Shown piece by piece: positions 42,310-54,300 of a stretch of 64,000 bases of DNA. Within the stretch, counting starts at the first letter, position 1; each line of letters opens with the position of its first letter. The notes under the pieces were generated by a model, which did no database searches, was not told the origin of the DNA, and worked only from the letters and a program-made list of their open reading frames with translations. The stretch lies in the NCBI GenBank assembly GCA_035079385.1, contig JAVHKY010000077.1, forward strand, positions 868,001 through 932,000, written 5' to 3'. This stretch comes from Aspidiotus rigidus (Eukaryota > Arthropoda > Insecta > Hemiptera > Diaspididae). The position numbers and the translations under genes are program-made.

Positions 42310-45300
42310 TAATATCTGAGATTTTGAGTTTTTGATCTGAACAGAACTGGCTACTTTTGTACTTTGTAATTTTGTATTTCCCCAGTTCCTCCGGGTTCAA
42401 CTTTGACTGATCTCATGATTCTGGTTTACTGCTAGCTGCTGTTTGTAATTTCTTCTTGTTAATCCAAAATATCAATCTGGAGAAAATTATCTCTTTCTTT
42501 TTTTATAGTATTATCTAAACATATGTTCAAGGAGAGAAAAAACGTATCCAAATGTTAAATGGAACCTAAGTTTCAAAAAATCTATTTCAATATAATACTT
42601 ATATAAAAAAGAAAACAAAAAAAAAAAGGTATTTCTCTATCGAGCCATATATGATAGGAGGGGGACTTGGAAAAATTTCGATTCTCAAGCTATGTATGAT
42701 AGGAGAAGGACTTCGAAAAGTTTCGACTATCGAGCTGTATATGAGATGAGAGGGACTTAGAAAAATTTACATAGCTCGAGATTCGAGAAAAATTTAGACT
42801 CCCAAAGTAAAACCTCGATAAGTGAAAACTCGGTAACTGAAAAACCTCATTATCTGCAATAAAATTGCCGTCCCTTCACCTTGAACTAATTTCCCATGTA
42901 AATGTTACTCCTCAAGTGAAAGAAACTGAGTAGGCATGACTCGCTAACTGAAAAAAAAAATTAGCTTCAAACAGCTGATTTTACCCCCTAAAAGTCGTCT
43001 ATTTTCTCTCACTGTTCGAAGTTTGACTCCACAAGTGAAATGTTTTATCGAAAAACTCTATTGTACAGTAAAGGATAAGGCGGGTGAACCTGTAACAACT
43101 TGATTTACTGCGACTAACTGACGGGTGGGCGATCGTGCTTTCTTTACATTTTCGTTTCAAACGAACAGTGAATTCATGAATGACTTAACGCTATGGCGGA
43201 TAAGAAGTTGACGTCTTTATCGATCAGTGATAAGATTAAAGTGCTTGAAGAACTCGAAACAAATTCGAGAAGTGATGTAGGTAAGAAGTTCAAGATTAGC
43301 CAATCGACCATAACTCGTATTCTTCGACAGAAAGACGAACTCCTCGCAGGTGATAAAAATTCTTCTCGAAAACGACGCAGAGAAGCAGAACATCCAGAAT
43401 TGGAGGATTGTCTGGTGAAATGGATAAAGAAAACGCGAGAGGATAATGTTCCCATTTCTGGTCCAATGCTTCAACGTCAAGGTAAGAAGTTTGCCGACAT
43501 GTTAAAAATTCCTGCAAGTTCGTTCAGCGGTAATAATGGATGGCTTGGAAAATTCAAGCAGAGGCATGACATAGTTTTTCGACAAATAAGCGGTGAAGGC
43601 AAAGCTGTAGATGGAGAAGTATGCCGAGAGTGGAAAGAAACTTTGCGGTCCATTATCGAAGGTCATCAGCCCCGTGATGTGTTCAACACGGATGAGACGG
43701 GACTCTTCTATCAGTGCCTACCGAATAAAACCATGTGCTTCAAGGGAGAAACATGTCAAGGGGGGAAACACAGCAAAGAACGCGTCACGTTATTACTCGG
43801 TGCTAATATGGACGGATCTGAGAAGTTACCTCCTCTGGTGATAGGAAAATCCCAAAAACCTCGGTGTTTTGCCAAGGTGAAAACGTTTCCCATGGAATAT
43901 TTGGCGAATAAAAAAGCATGGATGACGTCGAACCTATTTAAACAGTGGCTTTTGAAGCTGGACTCCACAATGAAGTTTCAAAAACGACACGTACTGCTCT
44001 TCATTGACAATTGCTCGGCCCACTCACCCCTACCACAGCTGAAGAATGTCAACGTTCAATTTCTTCCACCGAACACGACCAGTCATCTACAACCACTTGA
44101 CCAGGGCATAATTCGAAATTTCAAGAGTTTCTACCGCATTGAAGTTATCGATCACATTTTGGAAGCCATCGAGCAGTCAATAGATAGGAAAATTAATGTC
44201 TTACAGGCAATGAGAATGGCTCGTATGGCATGGAGCAATGTCACGCAGTCTACAATCGCGAACTGTTTTAGGAGGTGCGGATTTTCGTTTGAAACTGAAG
44301 CTGTGATGCCTGCCACTGAAGTGACCGAGGAACCACCTAATTGGCAAAAGTTGACAGAACTTCTTCCTGGTGAAACGAACGCTTCGTTGACTTTTCAAGA
44401 TTTCGTGTGCTTTGATGATGCCGTTCACGTATGCGGTCAAGTCAGTGATGAAGACATTGTAGCTGAAGTCACAGAACCACATGAAAGTGCTGATGAAAGT
44501 GAGGGAGGCGAGGATGATGGCTCCCCGCCTGAAAATATTATACGACGAGATGCACAGTCTGCTCTTCTTACTTTACAAAAATTTTTAGAAAGTAAAGAGG
44601 GTGTGCCCGATTCATTTTTTTCTACCCTTGTAGATCTCCAGAAATTTGTAAAAAATAGTACTGAACATACGCAATCGAAAATAACGGACTTTTTCGCGAA
44701 ATAAAATGTGTGAAAAACTCGTTAAGTGACCATTTTTTCTCGCGTCCTCTCTAAGTGAAAAGTTTCTTTTACTGAAAAACTCGTTAAATGAACATTTACA
44801 GGCCTTCCCTTGAAAAATCACTGGACTAGGTCTTCTTTATACTAGCTTTATCTAGGTCTAGGCTTCCTTGAATTTCGAATACCAAATCCCATTTGACTCA
44901 TAAAACAGGTTCCCTGCGTTCCTCGTTTAACTTCGTTAAGGAAGCCGTCGTTTTTCTTTTTCATCGGAACGCCGGTACATGTACCATTTGTGTTCATTTT
45001 CTCGCAATAGTAAGGTAACAGCAAAAGATTGAAACATAAGACTACGATTTTCTCGGAAAAAAGTTTTTTGGATATACCCCGTTTTTTTCCCTGTACCCTG
45101 CATTTGTATTGTGTTTTACAGGTTAGCAAGATTCTTAGAAACGGCCGGCAGTGTACTGAATTACTTTGAACCATTCCTCGGTCGTATAGAAATTCTTGGC
45201 GGTAGCAAGCGTATCGAACGTGTCTACTTCGAGATAAAAGAATCAAATAAAAAACAGTGGGAGAAACCTCAAATCAGGGTATCAATATGATAAATTCGTA

Positions 45301-48300
45301 TGATAGATCCAGCATTGGAGCTGACCATTTATAATTGTCATTACTGTTCTGGTAATAGGAATCAAAAGGTGCTTTCTTCTATTCGATCGTGACTGAAGAA
45401 TGCGATAAGGAAAAATTAAAGCTAGAAGCATTCGTCAATTTTTGCGAAGATGCCATTTTCGAAATGCAGCACGCGAGTAGTCTCATGGCTGGCGACGATG
45501 GGGGCTCCGGGGGTAGTAGACGACGTAAGGCTACGTACAAATATCTATCCGAAGATGACGAGGAAAAGTAAGACAATGACTGTACATTATTATAGTCGTT
45601 CTAAATCCTACGACAATTTCCTTTTTAAATTTTTTCTTCAGGAAATCAAAAGACCCAGTTAGATATGCTCTGCAAGCGACGAAAAACGGAATTTTCTTCC
45701 TACTTTCGATGATGTCTCCCAGCAACATAAAAAAGAATGTACAAATAATGCAACAAATGACCCCGCTTGAATTGTTGGTAGCGTTTTTCAAAATATATTT
45801 GTACGGATTCTATTACGTTGGCCGCAGTGTATTTGTGGTCCTAAGGTGACCTGCATATTTTAATTACGCGTATTCTTTCACGAATGAACTCGAGAAATTA
45901 CCCGTATACCGTTAATTTAGATATTTCACAAAAACTCTGATGCTGCTTATGCGAGGACCCCTTCCCGAAGATCAGCCTACGGAACCTAAAGAAGAGGAAA
46001 AAGTTGGCTCGTTACGAGTATATTCTAAAATGACTTCCGCGGAAGATTCAGAATTAACCGATAAAGATTCAAGCGGAACGCATCAGTAAGTTTTGTTTTA
46101 TTCTTCTTATTGAAATTTGTATATTTGTGATGTCATACGAGCACTTAGAGGGAGGATCGAGGCCATTCGTAAGATGATAGCAGGGTGTAACGTCAACATT
46201 ACGTGACGTCATGAAAAAGACAGGAAATTACGAACTGAATGGCTGACCTATTCGAACGACTAGGAGCAATTCTAAATCCAAAGCTATACAAAGGAACAGG
46301 ACTTGAAAATTTCGACATGTTTGGCTGAGCTAGTTGAGGGGTTCAAAAAAATATCGAGTCACAAGATGTGTAATGGAGTAGGCGCGGGTTGCGTATGCAT
46401 TTAATATTGTTTCCTCCAACACCGGAATCGACCCTTTCGGGTATAACTTCAGTGAAGGAGGAATCTCCTAGGCGAACCCCCTCTTCTACTAGGCAACTGC
46501 CAAGTTGCTTTGGCAACCGCCAAGCTGCAGTGCCCCCCTGGCACGCACAAAAAACATAAGAACACTCACAACAACAAACACCACCACACTACACAATACA
46601 GTAGGTCACTGTTGGAGTTTCTTCATCTTCTTCTCTCTTCAGGGAAGGTCTTGGTCCTCTTCTTCCTGCAGATCTGGACGTTGATGGTACACAGGTGTTG
46701 AGTAGGCCATAGCGTGGTTCTGCATTTGCCTATTCCATTCCTGGTCCATCTTCCTCTTCATGATGGTGGCCGCAAATGCAGACACCTGGTTCCATGCTTC
46801 TTCGGAACCTAGCATGGTGGGTACCAGGCTACTCGGGTCGAGCGCTTCATCTACCCCGATCTCTTGAAGAGACCGACTAAGCTCGTCCCGCTCAAGCCTC
46901 CACGCCTCACACTCAAATAAGGTGTGTTGTGGTTCATCATCCCGCCCTTGGTTACAGTGCGAACACGTTGCCTGCTCAACTTTCCTTAACTTCTCGTGAA
47001 GGTACTTGTTGAAGCAGCCATGGCCGCTTAACACCTACGTCAGGTGAAAGTTCAGCTGACCATGGTGTCGGTTCATCCACTCATCAAGGTCGCGTATTAG
47101 CACACGGGTTGTCCATGTACTCAGCTGACTCTGGGCAATTCTTGCTTTCCACTTTACAAGCAAGGAGCGCCTGGCCTCCTGCTTGACCCGTAAAGCTTCT
47201 CGGTTGGTCGTCGTTCTCTGCTTTGCTTCAAACACCACCGCTCTCTCCTCAGCAAGGAGCTCGATTGGTGGTGAACGTGCTAATACACAAAGAGCCTCCG
47301 TCGAGACAGTGCGGTAGGCACTAACACACCTCAGCGCAGCTCTTCGTTGGATCTTTACCATCTCTCTTCTTCGGTCTGGTATCTTCATGCAGTCGGCCCA
47401 TACTGGCGCACCATATAGGAGGATCGACAAGGCGGTGCTCATCATGATCCTTCTCCTTGCTTCTCTCGGTCCTTCCAGGTTCCTCATAAGGCGGCTTAGG
47501 TATCCAACTACCCGGCCCGCCTTTTCCGCTGCCATCAGGAAATGGTGCCTGAAGCTCAGCGTTGAGTCAAACCAGATGCCCAGGTATTTCTTTTGCTTCT
47601 TGGTTTCAATTTCCACACCTCGCAGGCGAAAGGTGGGTGGCTTGAACTTCCGACGGGTCGTGAATAAAACGGCCTCCGTCTTACTTGCTGCTAGTTCAAG
47701 TCCAGCCGACTCTATCCAACGCGTCACATCCTCTAGGGCCCGGTTTACCCTGCTCTCCACCGCTACAGTTGTTTCGGCGGTGCATACCACCAGGGTGTCA
47801 TCCGCATAGCAGATAAGCTTAACCCCCGGTGGCAGCTTCACCTTAAAGATTCCGTTAAATGCGACGCACCACAAAAGCGGCCCAAGGACCGACCCCTGCG
47901 GCACCCCACAAGTAACAGGGCGCTTTACTGTACTAGCAGACGTCTCTGCTTGGATTTCACGGCAGCTAAGATAGCTGCTGATCATCCTGAGCAGGTATGC
48001 GGGCACCCCGGCGTTCACAAGAGCTTCCAATATCATCTTCCATGGAATTAAATTGAACGCATTTCTTATGTCGAGGCTGATGGCTGCGCAAAACTGGCGC
48101 ATATCAATCGCTGACTTGGCTATCCTCTTCAGCCGGATCCCAGCATCTGATGTGCAGCGTCCAGTTTGAAAACCGTACTAGCTATCCGAGATTATATCTC
48201 TTTCCTTCAGGTAGCTCTCCAAACGATTGGCTATCACTCTTTCTAGAAGTTTCCCAACATTGTCTAGCAGACAAAGTGGACGATAAGAGGATGGTAGACC

Positions 48301-51300
48301 AGGTGGTTTGTCCTTCTTATCGATCAACGCTAGCCTGGCTTTCTCCCATCGCACAGGGAACAGTCCCCCAACAATTGCCGCATTGAATGTATCAACAAGC
48401 AGTGCTGGGTCAACTGAATGTATGGCGCTCCAGACTGGATTTGGAATCTCATCCAGGCCTGGAGCACTTACCCCGCAGTCTATTGACTGCTGCATCAACC
48501 TCCTCGGTGCCTAGGAGGGATATACCATCCTCTTCTACTATTGGTAGCGTTACCATTGGTGGTGGCTACTGTGGGAACAAGCCATCAATGATTTGACCCA
48601 CAACATCCGGCTCCATTCGGCTTATTGCTGAGAGGCCTTTGAGCTTCTTCAGCACTAACTTATAAGGCTTTCCAAATGGGTCGTCATCTGCCATCTCATA
48701 TAGCTCTCGCCATGCAGCACTCTTGCTGTCCTTGATGGCCTTCTTCAGCCTTTTACGAGCCAGCTGGTATTCGGGTGCAACCGCCTGCGCCCCTTCGCGG
48801 CCACTACTACGCTGGTATATCCGGCGCTGACGGTTGCACTCTTTTCTCAATTCGGCAATTTCTTGGTCCACCAGTAAACAGCCCTCCTCTTCTTTGGTGG
48901 ACCTTGCCTGGGCATGGCTACATCGCAAGCTTTGGTGACAGTCTTGATCATCCTCTCTGCTGCCACCTCCGCATTGCCTTCTTGCTCTTCTTCTTGATCC
49001 CATGTGAGAGCAAGATAGCTAGCCTTCAAACGGTCGCTATTCAGCTTCCTAACGGCCCACTTTCTTACCAGCTTTTGTGGAGCAGCGACCTCAACTTCCC
49101 GGCGGATGGAGAAGCCGATACACCGGTGGTCGCTCCCAGAAAGCTCCTTGTCCAGTACCGCCCAGCCTTCTATTTTTCGGGCTAGGCTCTCTGAGGCAAA
49201 GGTGATATCAATAATGGACCCGTATCCTTGATGCACTCGGGTAGGAGTGTTGCCGACATTGACTGTTTCCAGTCGATTGTAAGCAATCCACTCCCCCAAG
49301 GCATACCCACGGATGTCCGTACGGCCTGATCGCCACTCTTCTAACTTGGCATTAAAATCGCCAGCCACAATAAATTTTTCACCTTGCCATCTGACAAGAT
49401 GTGTAATGGAGAGGAATTAAATATGAAATCTCGGTGAAGAACAAAAAAGAGAACTATAATTGAGCAGTCGGGCTTCACATGACCAGTCATTGCTAATTTC
49501 CTTTTCCCTCTCTTTTTTTGTTCCTCTGTGAATGAAAGAAAGACGGTTGGAATGAAGTTTGAGCTCTGTTAGCAGCAAAAGATGACAAAATTTAGTAAAT
49601 TTTGAGACTTGAACTTCAGAGAACTAGGCCCTGCAACAGAAATGTCTCCAAATCACTCTGCTATCGTACGTATTGAGGAAAATGAATAAACTTTTTATGA
49701 TATCTTCTCAGGCATACCGCAACGACAACGGACAGTACTGTGGCACCATTCAGACCGGAGGATGAGATCGAATCAACTGAAACCGAGAATACAAACAGCG
49801 ATCAAAAAAGTGAAGAAACTACCACACCTCCAGCGATAACACTAGCCGATTTATTAGGGTAAGCTTTGATGGGTAGTCCTTTTTGTATTTCATTTTGAGT
49901 TTTCGATCGTATTGATTGCAGTGGTGGTGAGGCAGCGAGAAGAGAGGCTGCAGTGACTGCCGAAGTGGCTGCGCAGCAACAAGCGGTTATGGCAGCAGTG
50001 GAAGCCGAAGCGAAACAAGAGTCAGCAACACATGAATCTGCTTTTTCGCAAGTATGTTTTGAGAACGTTCCTTAATACAATTAATCGTACCTATATTGAA
50101 TTCAAAATTTTTCTGCAGATTGACTTCAGCACCTACACCTCGCACGCACTCAGTTTCTTAGCCCGAAATTTCTATACGCTTAAAATGGTCGCCTTGTTTT
50201 TAGCATTTGCTATCAACTTCACTCTGCTTTGTTACAAGGTAATTAGGAAAAGAATTTACGAAGCTCAATAAAATGTTTATGAACATAGACTATGGTCTTA
50301 ATGTACGATGTACGTATTGTAGGTTTCCACATTGGTTGACGAAAATGCTGTTGATGGAGTTTCCGTGGATATTGATGGGGCATTATCAAGTGAAGAGGCA
50401 GTTGAAACTGAGAAAGAAGAAACGTCTATTATAGAATTAGTGCACGTGGATGAGAAATTCTACTACATCGAGTATATTATGAAAATAGCTGCCATGTTGC
50501 ATTCCGTTGTTTCATTCGCTATGTTGATCGCGTATTATCATCTTAAGGTAAGTCATATTCTTTTGATAATCTCGTACACAATTATGAGGCGATCGGAGGC
50601 TTTCAAACGATAATCAGATTGTCTCAGATCGCGCTTCGATGTCTTGATAAAATATTTGTTGTGAGATTTTTTAATGATCAATATTTTTGATTCATCGCAG
50701 ATTCCATTAGCTATTTTTAAACGGGAAAAGGAGATAGCGAGAAATCTCGAGTTCGAAGGTTTGTACATTACAGATCAACCCAAGGAAAAGGTCTTAGAAG
50801 CTCACTGGGATAAACTGGTCATATCTGCCAAGTAATCATTTACCATTTTTTATTCAATTCTTCATTCAAGTTATAATTTCATATTGAGGTATGTACGCGG
50901 ACTCATTAAGAACGATAAGTAGATGCTAGTAACTCTGGATTTGGAATATTTTCCCATGGCCTCCAAGATGAGGTAGCCTGCTCGTCTTCCTCATAAGAGC
51001 CCTGTATGCTCCTTGTACTTTTTTTCGGAACCTTTTCTTCAGTTAAAGGTAATAAGAGACTACAGTAGATGTTTGATATTCTGATTTCCTGAAAATTTTG
51101 GTGACTGGCTCAGGATGATGTACTTTTTATTTTATTATTTTTTCGTTCAGTCTTACATATTCAAAATAATGCATCTGAACTTTCAGTTTGACGATTTAAA
51201 ACAATTTAACATCATGTCGGTAAAAGAGATTTTTTTTTAAATTGGAAAAATAGAAGCATATTTTTCTAAAAATTAGCAGATTATCTATAGTTAGGATTGC

Positions 51301-54300
51301 TAAGTACTTTTTTCCTTTCTTCTGACTGTAAAACAGGTCCATATCCCCACCCCTCTCGATTTTCGGGGGGGTGGATTCGTTTGTGCTACGCTTGTACAGG
51401 ATTATACCGTAGAGGTCTTCGTTTGTGCTAGTATCATTTCCTCCAACTGTTGGGAGGAGCTGTAAAGATGCGCCAGGCCCTGTGCTATTCAATTTTTGGC
51501 CTGACAACAGGTTGAATTACTTGTGCTACGTTTTTGCTCGAGTTTATCATTGTGGACACCCTTTTCCCCTCCAGTCCTCTGGGGAGAGGAAGCCCGAAGA
51601 CATGCAGAACCCAATTTCGATAATTGGCAGTTTGTAGGATAAAAATGGATATTATTTGTTCTGGTATTCTTGTCCTCCAATCGTCGTATTCTGAGGTAAG
51701 GTTGTAAGCTCAAGATATTGTGACTCCGTGTTCAATGGGGCCAAGCAAACTTACTAAAAATCTTGTTGTTCCAGACGATATAGGGAGTGCTACAGAGAAG
51801 CTCGTTATCTGTTATGTGCTAGCGGTGAAAGATCGACTTCGGCCCCGCGTATAATAAAAGCAGGGAAACATGCTGAAATTCCGGTTGTTTCAAGCGGTGC
51901 GGTGGACCGAAATTGAACCGAAGAAGTGGCCTTCTATTGTGTACAGGGATTCTCTAAAGCCCGGCGTATGATGGAAGCGGGTGAACGTGCGGAAATTTTC
52001 GTAGTTTCAGGCCAAGGAGGCAATCTTACCGATAAATTGGTCACCTGTTGTGAACTCGTGGCAAGAGATCGACTACAGTCCTGCTTTCATCATACGCGAG
52101 GCCTTAGCCGATCTCTCATCGCAAACTCACAACGGAAAACGATCTTCTTGATGACACTCCCTCCATTGCCTAAAACAACTAGAATTTGCTCACATTGGCC
52201 TGCTTGCATCATAACCAATCTCTCACCACAAACTCACAATAGAGGACGATCTTATAGGTAACCTACGCTCCAGTGCTCGAAACAACAAGTAACTCTCGCC
52301 CACTTGCTCGGTTCGATCGAACACGGGGCTTGTGTGGTCCTCTTGCCGTGAGTCCTCACCATTCTTGGCCAATTATCGAAATTGAGTTCTGCATGTCTTC
52401 GGGCTCCCCCTCTCCAGAGGACTGGAGGAAATGGCGTGTCCACAATGGAAAAACTCAAGCGCATAATACAGCAAAAACGTAGCACAAGCAGTTCAGTCTA
52501 AAATTGAATATGACAGGGCTCGGCGCATATTTACAGCCCTTTCATAGTTAGAGGAGGAGACCAGCGCAGATGAAAAACTCTACGGCACAATACAGCTCAA
52601 ATACATCACAAACGATTCCATCAATACTTGTCCCAAAAATCGACAACTTGTTCAAATGAACTCTTGCTTGTCTACAGCCTTCCAACAAATCGAGGGGAAG
52701 GAAACCAGAACAGACGAAAAACTTTACGGCACAATCCAGTACATATAAATGTAGCCCACCCACTTCCACCCCAAAAATCGAGTGGGGGGCTCGCATATCC
52801 ACAGCTCCCACTCTCAACGGTTTGAGGCGAAGGAGACCAGCAAGAACGAAAAACTGTACGACAGAATTAAGCACGAACGTAGCACAAACGAATCCATCCA
52901 CCCCCACCCCAAAAGTCAAGATGGGAACCTGGAGACATGGACCTCTGGAAAACTATTCGCCAGTTTTCCCATACGGATAGCTCTAAATTATTATACTCGT
53001 ATTTTGCAGATCTTTTCCGGTGAATTATTGGGATAAATTCACGAAGAAGAAGGTGCGTCAAAAATACAGCGAAACTTACGATTTTGACGCAATTAGTAAT
53101 TTACTCGGTATGGAGAAAACATCCTTCAGCAACAGTAATGAAGAGGGAGAAGAAAATTCTGGTTTAATATCGCTGTAAGTGAGGTTTTCTTCGTTATTCC
53201 CGGGTCCAAAAAGTTTAGCATTCTGAATTGTTTATTGAAACCGAAGAAGGACGATAAAAATTTGACTTAGGACATAAAAAATGTCGAGCTTCAAGTACTC
53301 GCGACTACAAATTTTTTTGATAATAATTATATTAACGTTTATTTAAACTTCTATCTTATTGGGGACTGCAGGATTTTGAATAGCGATTGGCGTTATCAAA
53401 TATGGAAGGCTGGCGTCACTATCACCGACGGAGTAAGTCATCTTTTTTCTCTCGCAGTTAACAGAGCATGATTACTAATTTACCTACGACAACATTTATT
53501 TCTTTCTTTTCAGTCATTCGTGTACAGTTTATTATATTTCATCTTTTCGATTCTCGGCAACTTCAATAGTTTCTTCTTTGCGGCTCATCTTCTCGATGTA
53601 GCAGTATGTTATAAATCATTAAGAACGATTTTACAATCTGTCACACATAATGGAAAACAGGTAATAATTTAGTTTTTCTTCACCGTATTGAAGGCCGGAT
53701 TCAGATATTTTAGGCTATGATGGAGAGAGTTCAAATATTCTTCCACCTTTTTTTTTTTTTTATTATTATTAAATCAAAGAGCTTGCAATTACATTCAAGG
53801 TTATAGGCTCGGAATGAGAAGATTCGTTGTAAGTATAAGTTGTGTTTGTCAGAATCAGAAGAGATGGGGAGAGCTTCCGCTCGGTGTTTGAGAGTTCGTA
53901 ATTGGTGTCAGATGAAACAGAAGAGTAGTAGGAGACAAGCAATTCATCGATAGCTTGGAGATGGAGAGAATTCAAGATCCTGTCTTGAATTGTACGATTT
54001 TGTGAGATGTGGAAGAGTTCGTTAATCTTTTGATGTCTCTTCAAATTGTGAAAAGGCGCATGGGTTCCTTGATATCAGCGACCTAGGAGCTCCATGACCG
54101 TTTTTTGGACAAAATAATGAAAGCTCAGGGTTTTGCGTGGGCCTTCAGTTCATCTGGTGAGTTAGTAGATTGATAAGATTGGTATACTTCATATAGGGAT
54201 TTTGTGACCATCATAAAACTTGGCCTAGTTTTACGTAAACTCCCATAGTTAAAGAAAGATAGAACTTTTGACTGCTTCAAGAGTATAATTTATAAGTGCT

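Larger units (their letters stand above)
42640..44955 (+). repeat. Family B repeat (B5) split by the Tigger transposon
   Basis: 40-bp units (42640-42800) precede the transposon. The family-B tail (CTTCTTTATACTAGCTTTAT onward, 44830-44955) follows it, with terminus CATAAAACAGGTTCCCTG at 44899-44916. Comparison with the intact copy B1 places the insertion after CTCCCAAA, with about 25 bp of the repeat missing. Confidence 0.6.

Noticed and set aside
43174..43517. Minus-strand ORFs overlapping the Tigger transposase
   Set aside because: Shadows of the intact 503-codon ORF on the + strand.
47387..47809. 140-codon + strand ORF
   Set aside because: Antisense shadow of the LINE reverse transcriptase.
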